Below, piece after piece: positions 49,810-60,900 of a stretch of 64,000 nucleotides of DNA. This DNA comes from Ampullaceana balthica (Eukaryota; Mollusca; Gastropoda; Lymnaeidae). The notes under the pieces were generated by a model. It was given only the letters and a program-made list of their open reading frames with translations, was not told where the DNA came from and did not search any database. The DNA lies in the NCBI GenBank assembly GCA_944989445.1, contig CALYLW010000689.1:310001-374000 (forward strand), written 5' to 3'. Every line of letters starts with the position of its first letter. The stretch's first letter is position 1. Position numbers and translations under genes: made by a program.

Positions 49810-52809
49810 TGTCGTTGGTCTCACTATAGCTGTTCTGTTGTTGGTCTCACTATAGCTGTTCTGTTGTTGGTCTCATTATAGCTGTTCTGTCATTGGTTTC
49901 ACTATAGCTGTTCTGTCGTTGGTCTCACTATAGCTGTTCTGTGGTTGGTCTCACTATAGCTGTTCTGTGGTTGGTCTCACTATAGCTGTTCTGTCGTTGG
50001 TCTCACTATAGCTGTTCTGTGGTTGGTCTCACTATAGCTGTTCTGTCATTGGTTTCACTATAGCTGTTCTGTGGTTGGTCTCACTATAGCTGTTCTGTCG
50101 TTGGTCTCACTATAGCTGTTCTGTCATTGGTTTCACTATAGCTGTTCTGTGGTTGGTCTCACTATAGCTGTTCTGTCGTTGGTCTCACTATAGCTGTTCT
50201 GTCGTTGGTCTCACTATAGCTGTTCTGTGGTTGGTCTCACTATAGCTGTTCTGTCGTTGGTCTCACTATAGCTGTTCTGTGGTTGGTCTCACTATAGCTG
50301 TTCTGTCGATGGTCTCACTATAGCTGTTCTGTTGTTGGTCTCACTATAACTGTTCTGTCGTTGGTCTCACTATAGCTGTTCTGTCGTTGGTCTCACTATA
50401 GCTGTTCTGTTGTTGGTCTCACTATAGCTGTTCTGTTGTTGGTCTCACTATAGCTGTTCTGTCGTTGGTCTCACTATATAGCTGTTCTGTGGTTGGTCTC
50501 ACTATAGCTGTTCTGTCGTTGGTCTCACTATAGCTGTTCTGTGGTTGGTCTCACTATAGCTGTTCTGTGGTTGGTCTCACTATAGCTGTTCTGTGGTTGG
50601 TCTCACTATAGCTGTTCTGTCGTTGGTCTCACAATAACTGTTCTGTGGTTGGTCTCACTATAGCTGTTCTGTTGTTGGTCTCACTATAGCTGTTCTTTCG
50701 TTGGTCTCACTATAGCTGTTCTGTTGTTGGTCTCACTATAGCTGTTCTGTTGTTGGTCTCACTATAGCTGTTCTGTTGTTGGTCTCACTATAGCTGTTCT
50801 GTTGTTGGTCTCACTATAGCTGTTCTGTCGTTGGTCTCACTATAGCTGTTCTGTTGTTGGTCTCACTATAGCTGTTCTGTTGTTGGTCTCACTATAGCTG
50901 TTCTGTTGTTGGTCTCACTATAGCTGTTCTGTGGTTGGTCTCACTATAGCTGTTCTGTTGTTGGTCTCACTATAGCTGTTCTGTTGTTGGTCTCACTATA
51001 GCTGTTCTGTTGTTGGTCTCACTATAGCTGTTCTGTGGTTGGTCTCACTATAGCTGTTCTGTCGTTGGTCTCACTATAGCTGTTCTGTTGTTGGTCTCAC
51101 TATAGCTGTTCTGTTGTTGGTCTCACTATAGCTGTTCTGTGGTTGGTCTCACTATAGCTGTTCTGTTGTTGGTCTCACTATAGCTGTTCTGTGGTTGGTC
51201 TCACTATAGCTGTTCTGTTGTTGGTCTCACTATAGCTGTTCTGTGGTTGGTCTCACTATAACTGTTCTGTTGTTGGTCTCACTATAGCTGTTCTGTCGTT
51301 GGTCTCACTATAGCTGTTCTGTCGTTGGTCTCACTATAGCTGTTCTGTTGTTGGTCTCACTATAGCTGTTCTGTTGTTGGTCTCACTATAGCTGTTCTGT
51401 CGTTGGTCTCACTATAGCTGTTCTGTGGTTGGTCTCACTATAGCTGTTCTGTCGTTGGTCTCACTATAGCTGTTCTGTCGTTGGTCTCACTATAGCTGTT
51501 CTGTTGTTGGTCTCACTATAGCTGTTCTGTCGTTGGTCTCACTATAGCTGTTCTGTCATTGGTCTCACTATAGCTGTTCTGTTGTTGGTCTCACTATAGC
51601 TGTTCTGTCGATGGTCTCACTATAGCTGTTCTGTCGTTGGTCTCACTATAGCTGTTCTGTGGTTGGTCTCACTATAGCTGTTCTGTTGTTGGTCTCACTA
51701 TAGCTGTTCTGTCGTTGGTCTCACTATAGCTGTTCTGTTGTTGGTCTCACTATAGCTGTTCTGTTGTTGGTCTCACTATAGCTGTTCTGTCGTTGGTCTC
51801 ACTATAGCTGTTCTGTCATTGGTTTCACTATAGCTGTTCTGTGGTTGGTCTCACTATAGCTGTTCTGTCGTTGGTCTCACTATAGCTGTTCTGTCATTGG
51901 TTTCACTATAGCTGTTCTGTTGTTGGTCTCACTATAGCTGTTCTGTGGTTGGTCTCACTATAGCTGTTCTGTCATTGGTTTCACTATAGCTGTTCTGTTG
52001 TTGGTCTCACTATAGCTGTTCTGTCGATGGTCTCACTATAGCTGTTCTGTCGTTGGTTTCACTATAGCTGTTCTGTTGTTGGTCTCACTATAGCTGTTCT
52101 GTGGTTGGTCTCACTATAGCTGTTCTGTTGTTGGTCTCACTATAGCTGTTCTGTCGTTGGTCTCACTATAGCTGTTCTGTCATTGGTTTCACTATAGCTG
52201 TTCTGTTGTTGGTCTCACTATAGCTGTTCTGTTGTTGGTCTCACTATAGCTGTTCTGTCGTTGGTCTCACTATAGCTGTTCTGTCGTTGGTCTCACTATA
52301 GCTGTTCTGTTGTTGGTCTCACTATAGCTGTTCTGTTGTTGGTCTCACTATAGCTGTTCTGTCGTTGGTCTCACTATATAGCTGTTCTGTGGTTGGTCTC
52401 ACTATAGCTGTTCTGTCGTTGGTCTCACTATAGCTGTTCTGTGGTTGGTCTCACTATAGCTGTTCTGTTGTTGGTCTCACTATAGCTGTTCTGTCGTTGG
52501 TCTCACTATAGCTGTTCTGTCGTTGGTCTCACTATAGCTGTTCTGTTGTTGGTCTCACTATAGCTGTTCTGTTGTTGGTCTCACTATAGCTGTTCTGTCG
52601 TTGGTCTCACTATAGCTGTTCTGTTGTTGGTCTCACTATAGCTGTTCTGTTGTTGGTCTCACTATAGCTGTTCTGTTGTTGGTCTCACTATAGCTGTTCT
52701 GTTGTTGGTCTCACTATAGCTGTTCTGTTGTTGGTCTCACTATAGCTGTTCTGTCGTTGGTCTCACTATAGCTGTTCTGTCGTTGGTCTCACTATAGCTG
52801 TTCTGTTGG
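49810..52809. repeat. 26-bp minisatellite, about 115 copies (3 kb)
   Basis: Unit TCTCACTATAGCTGTTCTGT plus NGTTGG, where N is mostly T, C or G; rarer forms CATTGGTTT and CGATGG. A 28-bp unit with an extra TA (CACTATATAGC) occurs twice, at about 50475 and 52375, inside matching runs of neighbouring unit types exactly 1,900 bp apart. Confidence 0.97.
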
Positions 52810-52891
52810 GAGATTATCAGATTGTAGCTGGTTGGTGAATTTGACAAGAGTCAGTTATAGATGGTCTAATTATACAACTGATGTGTTTGGG

Positions 52892-53275
52892 GATTCTCTG
52901 ATGGTAGCTTGTAGATTCTCTGATGGTAGCTTGTAGATTCTCTGATGGTAGCTTGTAGATTCTCTGGTGGTAGCTTCTAGATTCTCTGTTGGTAGCTTGG
53001 AGATTCTTTGATGGTAGCTTGTAGATTCTCTCATGGTAGCTTGGAGATTGTCTGATGGTAGCTTGTAGATTCTCCGATGATAGCTTGAAGATTCTCTGGT
53101 GGTAGCTTAGAGATTCTTTGATGGGTTCTTGTAGATTCTCTGATGGTGGCTTGAAGATTCTCTGATGATAGCTTGAAGATTCTCTGATGATAGCTTAGAG
53201 ATTCTTTGATGGGTTCTTGTAGATTCTCTGATGGTAGCCTGTCGATACTCTGATGGTGGCTTGAAGATTCTCTGT
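52892..53275. repeat. 22-bp minisatellite, about 17 copies
   Basis: Unit GATTCTCTGATGGTAGCTTG TA with moderate divergence; some units are GATTCTTTGATGGGTTCTTG. Confidence 0.92.
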
Positions 53276-56057
53276 ATATTTGGACAGACATAACAATAAA
53301 TTTCATGATTGTATAATAACGGTATAGATGTATAAGAAAGCATTGCATTTTTTACAGTTTATGCTAATGAGGTTAGTCACAGAGCTGGTCTTAACTTTAA
53401 CTGATCTAGTCGATTTAATCTCAATTACATCTCAACGCCGAAGGCGTGCAGCTCTTCGCGTTTCAAACGTGTTGAATTGTAGCTGATCTGGTATACCTAG
53501 GGTGATTGCCACTCGTTTATTTTTCCCGGTCTGACCCTAAATGAGAAAGTAAAGTTAATCCTGTAGTGACTGCACTTATCACTCTTAAAGGTGATCATTT
53601 TGATGGTCGTGTTACGAGCGTGCTAGGTATTATTTGTGATACCATTGTCATTTTGATGGCCGTGTTACGAGCGTGCTAGGTATTATTTGAGATACCATTG
53701 TCATTAAATTGACGAAGTTGTTTACATAATTCTCCGGCCAATTGCAGCTGAGGTTCTGCGGGTTTTGATTTGATAAAATTGTTTTTGTTTACGTGTTTCT
53801 TTCAATACCTGGATGTCAACCATCGGTTCTACCGCTAATTTTAGCACGTTTATCACAGACATGCCACTTACGTACATGCAGTCAATTAAATTGAATAGGT
53901 AAATTTAAACAAAAAATGGTGGTTGTGGTGGTTCAGGGGGGGGGAGATTACCGAACACCAGAGGATTAGCGAATGAGGGTGGGGGACATATGCCCACAGG
54001 GCGCCAGTATGAGGCTTGCGATGTTACAATACAGTAAGTGAACATGAGTAATGGGTAATAAATAAATAAGAGGTTTGGGGGTGACAATATTATAGTTTGT
54101 CCACGGGTACAACATATCCTAGTTACGCCTCTGCGGAAGCGTTTGTTATTCTAACATGTGCTTCCCAAAGGCGGATTAAATTGTGGAAGTTAGGGGGGGG
54201 GGAGAGGATTTCAGCATCTCTGAAATGGGATTCTAAACTGAAAATACGTTTCTCATACACACCACTCACAGAGACACGTATAATCAATCACTGTATGCAG
54301 ATTTCAACGAAAGTTTCCCCGTTTTTTATTCCTTCAAGTGGTTTTCTCTTGTATACAAAAGCCGTCCCATCATGCCACACCGGGGATCCGCTTGACAAAA
54401 CAAAGACCCAACCCATTCCTAATTGGTGCAGTATCGGTCTTTGGCCATGCTCGTGAGTCCTTTTACATTACGCGAGCCGTCGGTCGAGCGCCGTCATCAA
54501 AGTGCTGCCAGCATTTCTCGGTAAGAAATCCAATATTTAATTTTTTAAAATTAAATTATTATTTTTTTTAAAAAAAAGGGAATAACAAAAGAAGAAGAAG
54601 AAGTTTATTTAACAAACAGTGAATAAATGTAAAAACTGATGCTGTAGAAGCGAATATCTGTAGTTTTGTTTACATGTTGTTACCTCGTATTTGGAATTAT
54701 GCCTTGTGAAGACGGGTTTTAAAAGCGATCTCTGCACACACTCATACACCCGCCATCCGTTTATGCGCCTTGCGTGCAAATAAAAGAGGCTGGATGGGGA
54801 GGTAAGTGAAATCGAAGGTGTCGTAACGTTGGTAATGTTTCAGGCTTTTTGCCCTCGAGTGCTTGTAATGGTTGTTAATAGGATGTTACAAAAATGTCTT
54901 TCACAGACGAGAGACTCGTCAAAATTGGACCTCTTTTTGTGTGATCGCCGCGCTATCGTTTCAATGACGGTTTGAATAGGTGGAATAATTGCCAGAAATT
55001 GATGAATTCTTCGGTTAATTAAGATACGCGGAGTTTTTATTGTGTGCGTTTTTTCTACTGTGAAAAAAAAACAAAAAAAAACACGTACGTTGAGTGGCCA
55101 TATGAATTTTTTTTAAATTGGGGTTGGGTGTGGGGGGGGAGTGGGGTAGATGTTATATTTATGATATGCGCTCCTTGAAGCACAGCTCAGCGGAAGTCGT
55201 CATACTTACAGCGCATGCGTAAGGCTTTTACAGACAACCCGTTCGGCTTAGATTCTAGAGTGGCTGGGAGACAGGACGAAGACCACGGAATGTGTGAGGG
55301 TAAGAGCACCACATGTTGAGAGGGACCTGAGAGGTGCGATTGTGGCGGCCGCCCACTGATGTGACGGCGGACTTGATGAGTGGGAGGGGGCGGGCACGAC
55401 ACAAACCACGGGTTCATACATGACGTCATCACACCGTTGCCATAACGGAAGTCGTCCTTTTATGTGTTCATTTACTTTTGTCTTCTTCGGTGAAGCCTTC
55501 CATGTAATGACGCTCAGCGAGATGACGTCACATTAAGGACCTTGTTATTGTTTATGAATTTAAAATTAAAGAATGATGAATAGTCTGCTTAAGGTACAAA
55601 TTTTCAAATACCTTTGTTATAGTTCATTAAATAAAATCTGACATCTACGATTTTCATACGGCCCGGACATGATGCCACCAATACATCCGAGTGAATCTTA
55701 AATACATGAATATACTAACACTGATTTTTGTGTGTGTTTACCTGGGTAAAATAAATAGCTTTGGACAAAGTGGGGGTCAAAGCAGTCAAAGGGAAATAAT
55801 CAGCATAATAATAGCGAAAAGGAAAAGAGTTATTTCCCTTTAAACAGTTCAGAAAAGAGTTCATGTTGTTCAAACAGTTTAATGGGGCAATTCTTTCTGG
55901 GACAACCCTTCTCGCACTCACAGTAAAACAATAACACACAGCACATTAAACTTCAAGCACAGACCATAAAAGATAACACTCACGCAACAAGTACAAGCAG
56001 ATCATAAACTCATTTAAAGACAGCTCCTGTATTTGGCCTGTGCCCCAAGCCATCTCT
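53276..56057. other. Non-coding stretch downstream of GK5
   Basis: Contains fragments of hAT MITEs: a right end GGTACAACATATCCTAGTTA CGCCTCTG at about 54107-54133, and AAGGCGGATTAAATTG at about 54168, similar to the family at 7206/60422. 55180-55440 is GC-richer. No exon recognised. Confidence 0.45.
53585..53705. repeat. Tandem duplication of about 57 bp
   Basis: Two copies of TTTTGATGGYCGTGTTACGA GCGTGCTAGGTATTATTTG with few differences. Confidence 0.85.
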
Positions 56058-57808
56058 TTTATTGCTTTACAATATAATTATAATATATACTTGTTTTAAA
56101 AATCTCTGAACAGTGCATAGGAAAATAAATGTTACAATAATTAAATACATTTAAGATTGTTAATAACTTATAAAGTTATAACTCAACAGAAACTCCTTAA
56201 GTAAAGCAAGGTCATCTTTTATACAGTTTACCAATTAAAGCCACATGTTATGCAGAAAAAAAAATAACGGTGGCATTCAATAGCTGAAAGAATTACATGA
56301 ATGTAAGTACATTCAATCACCCTATTATTAAAATGGTATGTCAGGAGGTCTTTCCACATTGTACACAAACCAGACACATGCTGGTATTAAGTCATAATAT
56401 TGTTGCAAATTTGTACAATATTTAATGGGAGAAATAAAGGTTTGTAGGGTCACTTTATTATAAATAATCAAAATAAGATGAGCGAGGTGGTCACCTGGTC
56501 CAACCCTTCAGGACACACAGCACATCACCTGTCTTTGTGATATCACGGCCAAATATCACTGGACAATAATTTTTTTTAAACTTCAAACCTTGTCCAATAA
56601 AAAGGTTTCATTGTTTCTGATCTTCAAAATTTTTCTTTGACTTATAAAATGTATGTAGTATGTAACTACATTTTTTAAAAGCAAGATATCAATAAACTGG
56701 AATTAATGGATGTATTAAGATATTATGTTACTCCAGTTAGAGATTTTTCTAACACTGTCATGAAAATGCTAGTGTGCTTGCTTTCCCTAGTAGGGAGTCA
56801 GGAATTTCACAGCATGTAGCCAGGGAATGTAATGGTAATTTATTAAGAGATATAACAGCATTGTAGTCCTACAGGACATCACAGCCCACACAGTGGTACC
56901 TCAGCAGTCATAGGAAGATCTGCCTGCACAACACGGTGCAGCCCAACCTCAAACAGATGGCCCAATGACCCCACAGGGAGTGACGTTGTGCCTCAAAGAC
57001 CATTTCATTGAGATATGGCTCAAAGGCTGAGCTCTTGGTACCATTGTAAGGATGCTTTACCTGAAAGTGACGTGACCCAACAAGAAAGATCATTGGTGGG
57101 AACTGCTATAGAGCTGCCAGTCCCTCGTCCAGCAAATGAATACTGGACATAGTCTAACAAACAGCTGCCTACACGGCTACATAACAAAAGGAACCCAGCT
57201 TACCGGATATGTGGCTTGGCTGTAAATCTGTTTCACAACACAAGTAAACCAACATGTGTTTAAATTAAATGCTGGCCAGAAATGGAGTATATTTAAAACG
57301 TTTTTATGCACCAGTAAATAATTGCATAGATTCATAAAATGTGTGCTTTTGTAGAGATAATTTATATACAAATGTGCCATGACAATAATCTTGTATTACT
57401 CACACTTAAACAAAGCTACCAAACTTCCAATTACATTAGTCTCACACTTATACATTCAAATAACTGGATGTTGAGGTCAATTAGAAAATGATCTAGGGAT
57501 CATGACCACATTTTTAATTTTCTGTCAAAAAGTTAATATAAAAAAAAATCGTACTTATTTAAAGGGAAACAACACAACTACTTGAGCATTAAAATAAAAA
57601 TTGAGCTCTTTTCCTTAGAAGGCAAAAAATCTGTTTGATTTTAGAGTCATTAAAAAGATTGACCAAAAGCTTGATATACCTTTAAAAAACAACAACACAT
57701 GATGGATAGTTTGAAGATGGGTACTTGTCCATTTGATGGTCAGTGTGAAGATGAAAACTAGTTCAGGTGATGGTTGGTGTTGAGGATGGGTACTGGCTCT
57801 GCTGATGG
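56058..57808 (-). other. Presumed GK5 3' UTR and downstream flank
   Basis: AT-rich sequence downstream of the GK5 stop without recognisable coding exons. Candidate AATAAA signals on the minus strand are at 56839-56844, 56454-56459 and 56058-56063. I cannot tell which, if any, is used. The extent is inferred only from these signals. Confidence 0.3.
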
Positions 57809-57838
57809 TCAGTATAAAGAAGGGTACCAGTTCTGAGA
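57701..57838 (-). repeat. Degenerate 34-bp tandem repeat spanning the GK5 stop codon
   Basis: On the plus strand the unit starts GATGG at 57701, 57735, 57769 and 57804 (spacing 34, 34, 35). In gene orientation the first unit encodes the end of the kinase (NWYPSLY and stop). Three diverged copies follow in the presumed 3' UTR. Confidence 0.65.
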
Positions 57839-57960
57839 TCTATGGACTGCGTTCTCCCACTTGTGGTAAAGCAATTTTAGCCGCGGCCAGTTGTGCTGGG
57901 ACTCAAAGACCTTGTCACACTGTCGCAGGGAATATAACTCCTCCTTGTCCTTCCACACAC
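57809..57960 (-). CDS. GK5: GK5-like exon F, last coding exon with stop
   Basis: Acceptor CTGACCAG, then [20 protein letters not shown], an amphipathic tail rich in W/Y, and a TGA stop at 57809-57811. Split glycine codon G/GT joins in phase with exon E. Length and content match the GK5 C-terminal tail. The last ten or so codons overlap a degenerate 34-bp tandem repeat that runs into the 3' UTR. A LINE tail ends only about 42 bp upstream of this acceptor. Confidence 0.88.
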
Positions 57961-60900
57961 CTGGTCAGGTGAGGAGACAAAGTAAATCATCTGAATCTTC
58001 ACATCTTATCTTATCTTATCTGTTTACAGACGCTCCTTCTATACAGAAGATTATTGCGTCCTACGCTTATCTATGGTTTGTGTTTAGTCCTGCATTTTTA
58101 TTAGAGATTTAAATGTTGATAAAGTGTTGGTTTTCCTGGATTCTTCAGGCAACCCATTCCACGCCCGAATTCCGGACGGGAAGAAGGAAAACTTGTATGT
58201 GTTTGTTCTTGCATACGGAATAAGAAAGGTGTTTTTATCCTTATGTCTATCTGAGGGTTGTATTAAGTTATCTTTGTGTTGTATTTCTAAATTAGAATTA
58301 ATTGCTTTATGTATGATTACTACTTTGCTCTTGGTTCTTCTATCCTCTAGTGTTTCAAGGTTTAATGATTTAACTAATGGTGTTACTCTTGTCAGTTTCG
58401 AATATTCTCCAGTAATGAATCTGGCAGCTCTTTTTTGAATTTGTTCTAGTTTATCAATGTTTTCTTTGGTGGATGGGTCCCATACAGAAGATGCATATTC
58501 TAGTGCAGGTCTCACCAAAGTGAGGTAGCATTTTAGTTTTATATCTCTATTACATTTGTTAAAGTTCCTTTTTATAAAGCCTAAGGTTTTGTTTGATTTT
58601 TTAATAACTTCATTGACATGGGGATTCCATGATAGTTTCTCATTTATTAAGACTCCTAAGTATTTTGCATCTTTAGTTTGGGTCAGTTCTTTTCCATGAA
58701 TGTAATATTTTGAATTTATTTGTACATCAAAACAGTTGCAGTGATTCTCTGATATCTATCAATAAAACAATCTAATACAAGAGGAAACTAACTCTCGCCT
58801 GTGTCCTCTATGTGAGGGGATTTTTAAATATGAAAAAAAATATTTCCCTTCTTTATGACATTTGACATTGACCAAAAAACAAAGGTTGGATTTTGGATAT
58901 TAAAATTAATGGGGAGTTCTCCTTGCTGTATCGTTTTTTGGGGACATATTCATTTATTGTAGAGAATGGGTGTATATTTATAATATATAAAACTACAATT
59001 GACTTTTTGACTGATTACTAGATCATAAGAAACAGCAAGCTTTATAAAATATGTATCATTCAATAAAAAACAACAACAAAGGATTATATAAGTTATAGTT
59101 TGTTTCACGAGGTTAATTTTTGGTTTGTGTTTTGAAGTCGCATTTTGAATTTTAATTTCTACAAATGTTGGGCATCTAAAAAGAATATGTGCATTTAAAC
59201 TTTGTAAGCCATTTTTATCTTTAGTTTTCTCTTTTAATAATCTCTGCTTATGTTGATTTATTTAAAAGAAATAATTCTTTTCTAATATTAAAATATTGTT
59301 GTCTATTTTTTTATTTTTACATGTATTTAGTATTTTTAACCAGTCCTTAAAAACAAAAAAAACATAGGAGACAAACTCAGTTTGGGTGGGTGTGACAAGA
59401 ATATCACATTGAGACATTCTAAACATTTAAAGCAATACCAGGGAAGCTGTTTTGATTAAATGACACACCCCCCCTACCATAAATCCTAGCTTGAGTGGAC
59501 TTTGGTCAGGAAATATTTATTTAAAAAATCTCTTGAAAAATGATCTTCCTCCCCCCCCCCTCAATCAGGCCTATGGAATAATATGGTTTTCTTTGGGGGG
59601 AGGGGGTTGTGCTAATAGTCAATATTGGCAGTATACACATGGATGGCAATAGATTAATGAAAATGAAACACCTTAATTATATGTCTGCTCTCGTCATATG
59701 TTTTGGATTTATTTTGACACCTAATAAAACAGTATGGACATTAGAGTCTGAAAATTTTTTTTTAAAAGGAGCAAGGCATATGGGGCGATGTTTAATAAAA
59801 AAAAAGATCTGACCTTTAGACAAACCGGCCAAAAAAGCAGCTCCCAGACTAGACATGTCACCGTGATGACACCTGTCTATTGTTTGGTCCACCAGGTCTG
59901 ACATCATCTGTACCAGGAAGTCGTTGTTTGCCACACCACCGTCCACTCTGTTAGAAACAAAGAATTGGTAACAGTAGGCGGCAGTGGTTGCTGTGGTCGC
60001 CATGATTAGCACGACTGAACTACCACCACAGTAGTATGGCAGAATGGTGTTATGGTGTTTAGGTTCTTGGTAACAGTAGGCGGCAGTGGTTGCTGTGGTC
60101 GCCATGATGAGCATAACTGAACTACCACCACAGTAGCATGGCAGAATGGTGTTATGGTGTTTAAGGGTGAGGTTCTTGGTAACAGTAGGCGGCAGTGGTT
60201 GCTGTGGTCGCCATGATGAGCATAACTGAACTACCACCACAGTAGCATGGCAGAATGGTGTTATGGTGTTTAAGGGTGAGGTTCTTGGTAACAGTAGGCG
60301 GCAGTGGTTGCTGTGGTCGCCATGATGAGCATGACTCAACTACCACCACAGTAGCATGGCAGAATGGTGTTTAGTGGTGAGGTTCCCTTGAAATGAATTC
60401 AACTCAAGCAACGGGTTGAAGCTATGGCAGATTAAGGGGAGTGCTGATGGGGCTAAAGCCAGGGGCCCCCAATGATTTGAGGGCCCCAAACTTATATTAT
60501 TGTATAATAAAAGTGGCTGGACTGGACCCCAGGTGGAATTGCAGCCAGGGGCCTCGTGCAATCTTGATCCGCCCTTGGGTCGAAGTATAAAAACAATTAA
60601 ATGGGTGAACTTACCAAATACAATTGTGTAACAAACGGTCTATATGTCAACGAGTAGTAAACAGGAAACAGAAAATATGTCAAACTCCTCAACCATTTAT
60701 ATTACACTACTTGAGCTTTTGAAAGCTTAGTGCTGAACTTGTAGTTATACAATATTTTATGGAGTATTCTGAATAATGAACATACATTGTTCATTTATCT
60801 GAATGTTTGAGATTAAGCACAAAACTTGAAGCATATACGCTTCTAGAAGTCTTTGTCTCGTCTAAGTACACACATAATCTCTACACCAAATCTACACAAA

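Noticed and set aside
49810..52809. CTCACTATAG in every unit, similar to part of the phage T7 promoter
   Set aside because: Only ten bases match and the essential upstream half is absent; a coincidence of unit sequence.
56908..57093. 61-codon reverse open frame downstream of GK5
   Set aside because: Slightly transposase-like wording, but too short and without any second motif; treated as 3' flank.
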